A DNA stretch of 64,000 nt, from assembly GCA_018340375.1 (NCBI GenBank), contig JAFFJZ010000017.1, forward strand, positions 124,001-188,000, given 5' to 3'. This DNA comes from Gonatopus flavifemur. Its lineage: Eukaryota > Arthropoda > Insecta > Hymenoptera > Dryinidae. The translations under genes and the position numbers were made by a program. Under the pieces are notes generated by a model that made no database searches, was not told where the DNA came from, and saw nothing but the letters and a program-made list of their open reading frames with translations. Positions 30,789 through 41,420 of the stretch are shown here, in pieces; position 1 is the first letter of the stretch, and every line of letters begins with the position of its first letter.

Positions 30789-32672
30789 CCAATTGAGTAC
30801 ACCCATGCAAGAACCGGTTAGCCGCTCGGAAGCGTGGAGAAGGAATCTGAAAGTTGACTCAAGGGGGGTCGAAAAAAAAATCGGAATTTTGAAAATCTGA
30901 AAATACTGGGAGGTAGGGCTTGAAAAATCAATACGAGTCTCCGTTCACAATTTTGGTTTATAATCGATAGTTTCTGAGAAAAAAAATAAAAACTACCTAT
31001 TTTTTCGTACTAAAATTAATTGTTTTTCAATCTTAAACTCGCCGTAACTCGGGCAATTCTTGACGTATCGAGATAAATCTTGCAGATTCTGATTCGTGAG
31101 ACTTCCCCGAAGACGACCGCGTTCGAAAAAATCGTAAAAGTTAATGACAATTAATTAATTTTTTAATCCAAAGTGAAAACTATGTTTTCCATGCTTCGCA
31201 CGAAAGAAGTGTGTCACGAAATATGAGCTACAAAAAACTTCCAGTGACAAAGTTGGTCGTTAGTGTGTGGACAAACTTTTTGGAAAGTTTCAGATCGATT
31301 CGACAATTAGTTTTCAAAATAAAACGAGTTTTCTATGAGCGCGCATCGAAAATTGTTCATAATGTCGCGTCGTCCACTGGGTGAATATCAACGTCCGTAA
31401 GAAAGATTGCGTTCGTTCGATTTCTCAACGTAGGTTTATGTTTTTTGGGTCAAAGAATTCGAATATTGAACTATATTTGCAAGATTTGTTATTCATTCTT
31501 TTGTTATAAACAATTTCATGGTTTAGAACGTTTTTGTGCACTTTGAAAAAAATTGTCTTGAACAAAGTTCTTCCGCATTCAAGCAATTCTTTTGTACATG
31601 AAATCCTTTTAAACACGTTGATTTGAAAATATGCGAATATTTCAAATGATCAAGAACGAGTTTGAACAATAAATGAAAACGATTCCATGAAACCGTTGTG
31701 AACGGTATTATTTCACATACGGTTATGTTTTACCATATACACAATATGTACCATACATTACAATATATCTACCCAAGGAATATTACTGTTTGCATAAACA
31801 ATAAAAAAAAACAATGATCGCAAACAAAAGTGCTCTGAGTTACGTGTTTAAAAGGATTTCATGTACAAAAGAATTGCTTGAATGCGGAAGAACTTTGTTC
31901 GAGACAATTTTTCTCAAAGTGCACAAAAACGTTTTAAACCATGAAATTGTTTATAACAAAAGAATGAATAACAAATCTTGCAAATATAGTTCAATATTCG
32001 AATTCTTTGACCCAAAAAACATAAACCTACGTTGAGAAATCGAACGAACGCAATCTTTCTTACGGACGTTGATATTCACCCAGTGGACGACGCGACATTA
32101 TGAACAATTTTCGATGCGCGCTCATAGAAAACTCGTTTTATTTTGAAAACTAATTGTCGAATCGATCTGAAACTTTCCAAAAAGTTTGTCCACACACTAA
32201 CGACCAACTTTGTCACTGGAAGTTTTTTGTAGCTCTTATTTCGTGACACACTTCTTTCGTGCGAAGCATGGAAAACATAGTTTTCACTTTGGATTAAAAA
32301 ATTAATTAATTGTCATTAACTTTTACGATTTTTTCGAACGCGGTCGTCTTCGGGGAAGTCTCACGAATCAAAATCTGCAAGATTTATCTCGATACGTCAA
32401 GAATTGCCCGAGTTACGGCGAGTTTAAGATTGAAAAACAATTAATTTTAGTACGAAAAAATAGGTAGTTTTTATTTTTTTTCTCAGAAACTATCGATTAT
32501 AAACCAAAATTGTGAACGGAGACTCGTATTGATTTTTCAAGCCCTACCTCCCAGTATTTTTAGATTTTCAAAATTCCGATTTTTTTTTCGACCCCTCTTG
32601 AGTCAACTTTCAGATTCCTTCTCCACGCTTCCGAGCGGCTAACCGATTCTTGCATGGGTGTACTCAATTGGT
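30789..32672. mobile_element. Large foldback element (1.9 kb), FB-1 copy 1
   Basis: The terminal sequence TTGAGTACACCCATGCAAG lies within inverted arms of about 830 bp (30789-31620 and 31835-32672), with a loop of roughly 200 bp. The arms are very similar to each other, including a mirrored 60-70-codon open frame ending '..FDPKNINLR'. A second member is at 54384-55581, sharing 'CATGCAAGAA(C/T)CGGTTAG' and 'CTTTCCAAAAAGTTTGTCCA'. No transposase is visible. Confidence 0.9.
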
Positions 32673-33170
32673 GAGATCATCATAATCTGCAACATAGATT
32701 GCAGTGCAATTGCGTGTCTACCGCATTAAAGAAACTGATGCTCAAAAGTTCTGACAGATCATCACAATCTACAAGATAAAGTGTAGTGCATTTGCGCATT
32801 TAACGTACCGTAGAAACTTGTGCTTGAAATCATCACAATCTGCAACATAGATTGTGATACAATTGCATGTCTTATGTATCACAGACACTGATGCTAAGAA
32901 GTTACAATAGATCATCACAATCTGCAACAGAAAGTGTAATGCATTTGCATGTCCAATGTGTACCATGTTGCATGTACAATCTGCAATATAGGTTGATACA
33001 CACATGTGTATCTAATGCACCTCAGGATCTGATAATAGAGAATGATCACATATCATCATAATCTGCAGTATAGTTTGCGACGCATTTGTGTGTCTAATGT
33101 ACCACAGAAACTGATGATGAAAAATAATCACATAATATCACGATCTGCGACACGTAGTGTAGTACATTTG
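32673..33170. repeat. Diverged tandem repeat, unit about 75-85 bp
   Basis: Repeated phrase 'ATCATCACAATCTGCAACA' with 'TAGATTGTAGTGCATTTGC' and 'CCACAGAAACTGATGCT'. Around six units start near 32676, 32758, 32829, 32912, 33053 and 33137. They are unequal in length and well diverged. Confidence 0.65.
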
Positions 33171-34608
33171 TACACTGGGAAAATTTTGGTCTCCATAACC
33201 ATGTTTTTGACTTTGACCATGTCATGTAGTTCTCACAACCAGATTTATGTGATTTTGTTTTGTTTTCCTGGTTATCATAATCAAATTCCGGGTTACTATA
33301 ACAATCAATTCTTTACCATGCGAGCATCATTTCTGTGACTATGTTGCTTTTCTTCTGAGTATATGACAAATGTTACACAGATATTGAACTACAGTGTGTG
33401 AGATCCAAACGATAATGAAACTTATTATTGTCGCTGCTTGATATTGTTTTGGAAGAACTCTTTCTGAACTGTTGTACTGTGTGGGACGGTTTTTACAGTT
33501 GATACGAGATAACAGGTAGTAAAGCCCAGATCCCCCTAGCCCCTTCCTCACTTCTCTATGAAAGACGTTTTAATGGGCTAAAATTTCCCGTAGTTCACTC
33601 AGGTACATAAGTTATCTTGAAATAGCAATAAATAGGCATTTACACGAATAATTGGAAGAAGATTCTGCAATTTTCTCAAAATATTGTGGATGTCTTATTA
33701 AATATTTTATCTTCATCAACTTATTTGGTTGTTAATTATACTAGTATATTTCGATTTGCAATTCTTTTCTTCATAATTTCAACATGTAATCTTACGTTTT
33801 TCGAGTAATTAAAGTGTGAATTGTAATAACCAGCTCGAAATTGTACTTGATGATTAAAAAAAATTTTTCGGAATCAAGTTTTTTTCGGTTTTTGCATTAG
33901 CTGAGAAAAGTCACCATAGTAAGGTATATTTTTTTACACCATCAAAAAGTAGAGATTTCAACGAACAATAAACCCACCGACTTTTTTGAAAAAGCAGATA
34001 TTTTGCCGTGAGAATTTTCGATTGAAAATCAGGGTGTTTTTTTTTATATTAAGTCCATAAAAGGTAAAAAAATATTTTGAATCAAGAAAATTACAGTGTG
34101 TTTGGGACATAAAAAGGTAAGTTTTTACTGAATTTCGTGAGAAAACAAATTTTTCTGTGAAAGAAAAAAATAAAAATCCCAGAACTTGGTTATTTGAATT
34201 TTTCACATAAATTTGGAGGTAATGTGGAAATGCATGGATACCAAAGTTGTAGATCTTTTTATTCCCTACAACTTTGTAATTTAACTTTCTTCCATAGGAC
34301 TTGTAGTTTTGCCGAAAATCGAGATAAACCGTTTTTCACCCTTAAAAACTCACCCCCTCCCACTTCCCGACCTCAGATCGCCCGTAAATCATTTTTCCTC
34401 CCATTCTTGTTATATTCTCTTCCTTTTCCAATGGGTTTCTCCCTACTATAATTTTTTCTGGTTTCAGGAATTATCGACCCTGGTCTATATTAAGAAGTTT
34501 GAAAGTTTGTGAAAAGTACGATTTTGTTGCCTTATGACGTGCACAATAAAATTACCGAATATTCACTTCACAACAATTTTTCAGAAATACTTTAGAAAGA
34601 ATCTGCGG
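33171..34608. other. Gene-free stretch; possible relic MITE at its left
   Basis: 33175-33360 starts TACACTGGGAAAATTTTGG and ends near 'TTTTCTTCTGAGTATA', which may be a worn member of the CACTGAGAAAA-ended group. Near 34243-34275 a short palindrome, 'CAAAGTTGTAGA'...'CTACAACTTTG', stands out. Nothing else is recognisable. ATCTGCGG at 34601-34608 is the target duplication of the next element. Confidence 0.35.
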
Positions 34609-37092
34609 TAGAGGTGTGCTCATCGATTATCGATAATTACCGATATAATTATCGATAAGGTTGAACTTATCGATAATATCGATCACTTATCCATAACTTT
34701 CTATGAAATAAATTGGGAGGACAATGAACATCATGAATTCCTGCAAAACGATTATTATATTTAGAGCATAAAAAAATTGTATTCTCAATCTTTATAATCA
34801 AGTCCTACAACTGACAACATGTTAACATATTTCGGTTGAAGCATAGCCCTTCCCGCGGACAAAATTTCACCAGCTTTGGAAAATACCCGTTCACATGGCA
34901 CAGATGTCGCTGGTATTGACAAATATTTTAGAGCCAAAAGTTTCAATCTTGGGTATTGATTCCCTTCTGTAGTTCACCACATAAGAGGGTCACTTTGACG
35001 ACTAATCAGAGGTGATTTCAAATACCTGTAAAGCAAGTTTGATCATCTTAATTTTCTATAAGTTGACCTCCATGGAATAAACATATACCTTTCCAATTCT
35101 CCTTTTGCAGAATATGTGACTGTCTTTTCATTTCCATGCTCTTTAGCTTTTCCATCGAAAGAAACCCAAAGATCATCATTTTCTGTCACAAGATCTTTGC
35201 CGTCGGGCGAAACACATTCTGAATCACTGCTTTCACATATTTCACAATAACCGATAATTTTTTGCTTTGCAAGTTTGAGACAATGATCAGATTGGAATGG
35301 CACAGTTTTATAGCGTGGATTAAGAATAGTTGATATAGCGTAAATGAAATTCTCTTCCAATTGCCCATATCTTCGCTCAATTTCATGATTTAAATTATCT
35401 CGTAATTTCAATACATTTGGCGGAAACTCATTGATGTTTTTCAGACATTTTACTAAGCAATGAACGATAGGAATCACTTTCAAAACTGTCACATACTTTT
35501 CTCCACACATTTCTGTCGTAGCTAGATACAGAGGCCTCATAACTTTTCTAATACATTGCAGCATTTCTAAACCTTCAAATGTCAAAATCGACGTTTCTTT
35601 ACGTCTCAAATTTATCAGTACGGATGGAAGAATTTTACGCAGTTCTAATATACGATCGATCATCAGATAAACGGAATTCCAGCGTGTTGATACATCTCTT
35701 TCCAAGCTCGAGAGAATTTTAACGCCCTTATTAGTTTGCTCATTTCGTGGAACTTCTGATGCCAAATTACTACTTTTGAAAACATGTACAATATTCCTAC
35801 ACTTCAAGATAATCTCTGAGACCTCCGCTGTTTTTAGAGCTGCTTTTGCAATAAGATCAAGGGTATGCGCGAAACAAGATATATGTTGCCAAAGAATGCG
35901 ATTGATAGCTGCCACTACATTAGCTCCATTGTCAGTAACTGCAAAATTAATCTTAGTATCATTTTCCCAAACTTCTGCTATTTTTAAAAGAGCTTCTTCT
36001 AAGTTTTCAGCAGTGTGTCGCTGAGGGAAATATTCAACATTCAATACAGCATGACGCAGTTCATTTTTTAGAATATAATGTGCTGTTACCCCTATATACG
36101 ACATTTGACGATGTGTGTCAGAGCACATGTCAGCTGTAAGATGCACAAATTAAACATCCTGCAGTTGCTGTTTTATGTCTAAGCTTACATCCTTATATTT
36201 TTTGCTAGCAGTGTTTCCGAGAGATACTTTCTCGTTGGGATAGTATACCTTTTATTGAGAACAGAAACAAATTTACGGAATCTTCGTCCTTCTACAATGT
36301 TGAACAGCCGTGTGTCTACTGTAATCATCGGCAATAAAGCTTCGCTGGTTTCTTTGGCTTGTTTTGAATCTGTAGGATATTTCTTCTGAAGTTGCAGTGT
36401 TTTCTAACTCTGTTGATCCTTTGCGAGTCGGTACGACGATGAAGTACACGTTGTTTCGGCAACTGCGTCAGGAACCACTACAGTCTTTCTTGGTTTCTTT
36501 GGCAAGTCTGATTCGTCATCAGATGAATTAGTTTCCAAAACATCAGGATGTTTTAGCCTAAGATGTGACCACAGATTTGTGGTATTTCCGCTGTGAGGTA
36601 CAAATTCATTACAAAAATTGCACTTTGCACGTGTACTGTCACTGTTTTCCCAAGTGAAATATGACCAAACGATACTTCGTTCAGCACGTGAACTTTTACG
36701 GGGCATCTTGGAAAAACAGTTTATATTGTAATATTTCACAGTACGAACTTCTGGACACGACTGATATCAACACCAGTAAAAGTATTTTTCAAAATCGTTT
36801 CAAAGAATCTTATTTTGGTTTATTCATACTATATTAGTAGTAACAGAATTGCAAGCCACTGTTTGTCAACATACCGTTTGTGTAACGTTACCGCATAATC
36901 GCTATCTTTCTCAGGGTAAATAAACACTGGAAGTGAAATTGATCGTTGGATCAATGAAAGATACATAAGGTATTAGATTTCCGCCAAGAAAATTTTATCG
37001 ATAAGTTACCGATATCATCGATAATTTGAGTTATCGGTAATGACGTCATTTATCGATAAATTATTGATAACTTATCAATAAGCACACCTCTA
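34609..37092 (-). mobile_element. hAT DNA transposon 2 (2484 bp) with TATCGATA-rich ends
   Basis: Inverted ends start TAGAGGTGTGCT and are flanked by the 8-bp duplication ATCTGCGG (34601-34608 and 37093-37100). Both subterminal regions are packed with TATCGATA: exact matches at 34628, 34650, 34668, 36998 and 37053, with many near matches such as TATCGGTA and TACCGATA. One minus-strand gene occupies most of the interior. The element is compact and its structure is complete, although the gene is damaged. Confidence 0.95.
34785..36706 (-). pseudogene. hAT transposase with BED finger (hAT-2), DREF/ZBED1-like layout
   Basis: The likely start is the ATG at 36706 ('MPRKSSRAERSIVWSYF'); an upstream in-frame ATG at 36739 exists. 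The BED finger has 'AKCNFCNEFVPHSGNTTNLWSHLRLKHP' (C-x2-C...H-x4-H). A stop near 36404 is followed by 'MITVDTRLFNIVEGRRFRKF', typical of this group, with further in-frame stops near 36150-36175. The next open frame, 35043-36146, holds 'LTADMCSD..SYIGVTAHYI', 'ISCFAHTLDLI' and 'TRWNSVYLMIDRILELR'. After another stop at 35043 the hATC domain continues: 'YPRLKLLALKYLSIPATSVP' then 'ERVFSKAGEIL', ending at 34785-34787. All parts of a hAT transposase are present and in order, but several stops disable it. Confidence 0.88.
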
Positions 37093-37304
37093 ATCTGCGG
37101 TATTCACGAAATATTAACGACCACTAGAACACAGAATTGATTTCTCAATATGTTCCAGTACATTTATTCATCTTTCCTATTTGTAAGTACATTCAACTCT
37201 TTTGATATTTATTCATGTGATAACAGTTTGTTCAAAAGATCATTTTCACTTTGAAACTGGACACCGCTGACATATTTCATTATGTCATATTGACAATTAT
37301 GGGC

Positions 37305-37480
37305 GTCTCTACCATGTTGTACGTATAGCTCAAGTGACTGAGGCTTAAATATATCGTCAAGTGAATGGGTTCGATTCCCGTAACAACAAGAGTCGAAATC
37401 AGGTAAACTTTTTCGGAAGGCGAGAGCAGTTGAAGAAACAGGAGGGGAAGGAAAAAGAAAAGGTTAAAAATTTTTTTTGT
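37305..37480 (+). repeat. tRNA-derived SINE relic
   Basis: The sequence 'TATAGCTCAAGTGACTGAGG' (A-box-like) is followed by 'GGGTTCGATTCCCGTAAC' (B-box). The spacing is close to that in a tRNA gene. The stems do not pair well throughout, so this is a SINE head and not a working tRNA. The downstream stretch to about 37480 may be the SINE body. Confidence 0.5.
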
Positions 37481-37489
37481 GAACAAATT

Positions 37490-37690
37490 CAAGAGTCTTC
37501 CAAGATGTTTTTATGAATTCTCCAAGACATCTTTGAGAACTCTTCAAGACATCTTCAAGAACTCTTCAAGATATCTCTTCGAATTCTATACGTGTTTCAT
37601 AAAACATCTTCTAGGATTCGTTTCGGTACCTTTTAGAACGTTTTTTAAGACTTCTTACAAACGCATTGAAACTTCTTGAAGATATCTTTG
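37490..37690. repeat. Short irregular repeats of CTTCAAGA(T/C)ATCT
   Basis: Words such as 'AACTCTTCAAGACATCTTC', 'CAAGACATCTTTGAGAAC' and 'TCTTCAAGATATCT' recur at about 20-22-bp spacing from 37490 to 37580 and again near 37670. Confidence 0.5.
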
Positions 37691-37834
37691 AGATGTCTGA
37701 ATGTTAGTTGGGTTTATATTTGTATTCCTTCAGAGGCATTCAGAAATTGTATTCGTTGTCATTAAAACTCTCAATTCCCTTGGATGGATAATTTTCTACA
37801 AGGCAGTCATTTTTGAGTTTGCTGATGACGAATC

Positions 37835-38262
37835 CTTTGTTAAAAAATCGAAATTTATAATGTCGGATTCAATATAGTGGATAAACATTTGGAACTTCAG
37901 TGGATTATCCTTCAAACTCGGTTTCTTGAGTTCCTGATTACAAATCAGTTGTGAAAATCTCCAAATTCGAAATGACGGATCCAATGTGGCGGACAAAAAC
38001 TCGATAATTCGGCGGATTCCCTTCAGACTTGGTACCCAGTGATTTTTGAGGTTTCTAATTACGAATCCGTTGTCAGATTTTCAAAATTCACAACGGCGGA
38101 CCCAATGTGGCGGACAAAAATGTGAAAATTCAGCGGATTACCTTTTCAAACTCGCTACCCTGGGATTTTTGGGGTCGCTGATTACGAATCCGGAATCAAG
38201 ATTTGAAATCAAAACGATGAATCTAATATGGCAGACTGAAATGAAAAATTCGCCTGATATTT
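37835..38262. repeat. Tandem repeat R2, about 122-bp units
   Basis: Four worn units each contain 'GGA(T/C)CCAATGTGGCGGACAA', 'AATTC(A/G)GCGGATT', and 'CTGATTACGAATCCG'. Units start near 37843, 37957, 38079 and 38202. The same repeat appears singly at 30150 and inverted at 48840. Confidence 0.75.
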
Positions 38263-38427
38263 TATGAGAAGCATGTAATGAGAGGTTATTTGAGGTGCAA
38301 AATAGGAATTGATTATTATTTTGAAATGTTTTGTTATTTTACGATGTAAAAATAACGGTAGGAATTCAATTTCTACTAATAAATTGGACAAAAGACTATT
38401 TATGTGTTATAAATCTTCCTCCAAAAA

Positions 38428-38676
38428 GTGTCATTGAGCCTACAAACTCAGGGTCTTCCAACAGTTCCGATTCGTTACAAAAATTCTGTACCATTAAGCA
38501 GTGTACCCCCTATCCAATGCATAGACACAGTAAGAAGTAAAACCTACTTTCCGCCTCAATATAAGCTCTTATTTGAGGATGCAATCGGAACTAGTCCTAT
38601 TTCAGCTGAAAGTAAGCATCCAAAACAAATGCCGACACAATGGAAAAGACTGAATTTCAGTCAAGTTCTCAAGTAA
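38428..38676 (+). other. Protein-like open frame of unknown origin
   Basis: An 82-codon open frame with no ATG at its head. It is protein-like from about 38460 ('VPIRYKNSVPLSSVPPIQ..' to '..PTQWKRLNFSQVLK' and a TAA). A 'CCAACAG' directly before 38461 could act as a splice acceptor, so this may be the last exon of a gene or a captured fragment. I do not recognise it. It could also be chance. Confidence 0.2.
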
Positions 38677-38849
38677 GATGCAGCCACTTTCAGTCAGACT
38701 TTTTACAGTCAGAGTTTTTACAGAGATCAGTGGTGTCTGTTGGTCAGGATATCCAAATTCAGACTAACATCCCTTTGGGTCAACGGACGGTCAGGCTATT
38801 GAAGGTTCATCTTTAATTCGATATACCGGGTGTTTCAGAATTCATCATT

Positions 38850-39310
38850 CGCATTTCTGTGGCATATTCTGCAGCCAAAATGCAATAATTTCTTGAATAA
38901 AAAAATCTCTTCCAGGCGTAGTTTTTGGAATATGGGCATTTAAAAATTTTTCCTCAAATCCAAATCACTCAGGAGCATTGTATGCTACACACTTGAGCTC
39001 GACGCAATTTGCTAAGTCGGAAAAAGGCGGATCTCTAAGGGAAAAATTGAACTATCCTATCATTGTTTGTTTTGGAGCTATCGTAATTTGAAATTGTTGG
39101 ATGCTGATTAGCTAGAAGCTGAAAAATTTTAAACCGCTGTAACTTGGAATTGACAAATGATGGGATATTTCAATTTTCTTTCCACAGATCCGCCGTTTTC
39201 CAACTCAGCGAATGGCGTCGAGCTCAAGTGTTTCGCACACAATCCTTTTGAGTGATTTGGATTTGAGGAAAAATTGAAAAATCGTCACATCTCAAAAACT
39301 ACGTGTTACG
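38850..39310. repeat. Relic repeat related to the family A copy 2 right end
   Basis: It shares 'GCATATTCTGCAGCCAAAATG' type sequence and the neighbouring foldback words 'CAAATCCAAATCACTC' and 'CTATCATTGTTTG' with 28139-28570 (inverted). Possible outer ends are a near-inverted 'CGGGTGTTTCAGAATTCAT' at 38826 and 'ACACCGAATCATC' near 39385, but these are weak. Confidence 0.6.
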
Positions 39311-39573
39311 TCAAAACTTCAAAATTGAGTCTTGTTGACTGTTTCTCAAGTTTTCTATGACATTTGGATGTTATAAGGAATACACCGAATCATCTAGGTC
39401 GATGCTCTCTTTTATACCCCACTTTAGTTAGGATGGAACCCTGAACAAGGACTGGGAAGAGGATATTTCGAATGAAAAGAGTTCGATTTAATGCTGAAAT
39501 GTATTAGAATATATTTTCTTCATACGGATTACAAGTATTGAGGGGACTTAGAATTAGTTTCTTCATATTTGTA

Positions 39574-39846
39574 ACCCAGAAAACAAAGTGGTTCGATGAT
39601 TGTACAATCATGTACACTTTGAAGTCGTTCACGATTTTACAATTAACTATATGATAAGTTAACACATTATTGACCAATGATGCATGCATTGAAGACTATC
39701 GCAACTGCTGTGCATCAATGATTGTACAATAATTAATAGTATTCACGCATTAGCCATTCTGATAGTACAACCATTGGTCAATTGTTCATGCATCATCGTG
39801 TCCATCAGATTGAGCGATCGTGGACTCGTTCGTTTTGTTTTCTGGG
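39574..39846. mobile_element. MITE with CCCAGAAAACAAA ends
   Basis: Begins CCCAGAAAACAAAGTGGTTCG and ends CGTTTTGTTTTCTGGG. The interior has mirrored 'GATTGTACAAT' and 'CAATGATGCATGCAT' words. It has no coding capacity. Confidence 0.75.
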
Positions 39847-39849
39847 AAA

Positions 39850-40198
39850 TACTAAATGATTTTTACTTTCATTACGACTTTTGAACTACGTGTATTATAG
39901 TATAAAATTGGTGTTTTCTCATTTCATTAAAATGTTTGGCGTTAATGAAATTTTTGAAAGAGTATGATTCTTGTTTAGAGACCTTTGTACAGCGAGGAGA
40001 AGAAGGAGTACACGAAATTTTTCTGAGGCTTACTCAGTACGTTATTTCGTATGCATTCGAAGTAAAGAGAATAAAGATTTTCTATAAGGTTTTGTTTGAT
40101 TTTGAAATCGTTTTAAATTAAATTAACTCCGAGGGTTTCTCGATAGTTATTCAATTTTTACAGGGAGAAGCAGAGTAGTGAATTGACGATATTTAAAG
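39850..40198 (+). other. Probable 5' flank or 5' UTR of the LINE
   Basis: AT-rich sequence preceding the first LINE open frame, with no poly(A) or microsatellite that would mark an end. The exact 5' end of the LINE cannot be placed. Confidence 0.3.
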
Positions 40199-40208
40199 GT
40201 TGTCAAAA

Positions 40209-41112
40209 CCTCTAGTCAAAACTTAGTAGATACAGATCAACCAATTCTAGAAAAATTACTGCATGAAGTTATTAGCTCAAGAAAAGAAAACGCGCTTAAA
40301 TTTAATAATCTGGAACAGCAGCTGAGAGAATTCAGAAATGAAAATAAAGATGAAATTAAAAGCTTGCGAAATGAATTAGAAGTACAAGAGAGAAATTGGC
40401 AGGAGAAATTCACCGAGTTATCCAAACGTATTGACAATGTCGAAATAGTAAAACAAATACGCAAACAGATGATAACGTCCTTTATAAACTTGATCGGATG
40501 GAAAACTGTTTTCATTCCAGAGAGAAACAAGAAAAGTCCAAAAATATCATTATTAAAGGTTTAGATCCAAATATCGCGTCTTCATCAGATGAAATATCTG
40601 AATTCCTATCACAAAAATTTCGACTTATCGGAGGGATTGAAGAAGCTTCAAGATTACATGTAAATTCAAATATTGTACGGGTCAAACTACAAAAAACCGA
40701 GGATAAGATTCATATTATGAAGAACAAAGGACATCATCTTAAATCATCGAATACCTACATAGAGCAAGATTATACCAGAGAGGAAATGTTGGAGATTAAA
40801 AAACTGAGAGACATTGCGCGCGAAAAAAGAGAGAACGGACAAGTAGCAAAAGTGGTCGGCACGAGAATACTGATAGAAGGCGAATGGATGATTCTCGATA
40901 GTGTCACAAACAAACTCATCCTGTGGGCGGAGAAGAAAACAAACTATCATCATATTCATCATCTAAGAGGACCCCTCCAACCACCAGAAGACCACGAAGT
41001 TCCAAAACTAATCGAAATCATGTTTTGGAACAAGGTTATGAAAACTTTTTCAATGCCACTCATAATTGTGATACCCGCAGTGATATCTTATTTTGTTCTG
41101 AAACATGGCTAA
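40209..41112 (+). pseudogene. LINE ORF1 (coiled coil plus L1-ORF1-like C-terminus)
   Basis: The first open part (to about 40480) is a strongly charged coiled coil, 'LEQQLREFRNENKDEIKSL' and 'NELEVQERNWQEKFTELSK'. A frameshift near 40480-40500 moves the frame to 'LDRMENCFHSREKQEKSKNI'. The next region, 'IIIKGLDPN..EISEFLSQKF', looks like the RRM-like domain of LINE ORF1 proteins. The end, 'KLRDIAREKR..GTRILIEGEW', resembles the C-terminal domain of L1-type ORF1. Such proteins are nucleic-acid chaperones that coat the LINE RNA. The frame runs to 41112 and overlaps the beginning of ORF2. The frameshift implies it is dead. Confidence 0.75.
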
Positions 41113-41276
41113 CGAACCCAGTTACTTCTGTAAGTAGTCTTCCTCACTATAATTGTATTTCAATCCAAGCCACAAAAGAAAAGAGTAGGGGACGTGCGAG
41201 TGGCGGTCTATTGTGTATTTTTCGAAATGATATCAAAGTCAAGCTATTAGAATCTACGGACAGTTGGCTATTTACA
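40923..41276 (+). pseudogene. LINE ORF2 5' part: start of APE-like endonuclease
   Basis: The frame has no clear ATG at its head. It contains 'DILFCSETWLTNPVTSVSSL' and 'SGGLLCIFRNDIKVKLLEST', the early part of an APE-like endonuclease (the SETWL glutamate is one of its usual active-site residues). It is cut after 'DSWLFTL' by the insertion at 41281. Joining across one TTAA gives 'WLFTL-IEFDMQTMVVGYVY', a normal endonuclease sequence. Confidence 0.8.
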
Positions 41277-41420
41277 TTAAGGGGATACTAGCGTCGATAA
41301 AATTCCTGTAACTCCTTGGTTGGTTTCTATGATAAAGATTTTATATATGGTATTTCATTTTATTCATGCCGATAAAACAGTGCACTTATTATCAGAAATA
41401 GTCACAATTATCAAATCGGC

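Noticed and set aside
37305..37400. A working tRNA gene
   Set aside because: The A and B boxes are recognisable, but the acceptor and anticodon stems do not pair. It fits a SINE relic.
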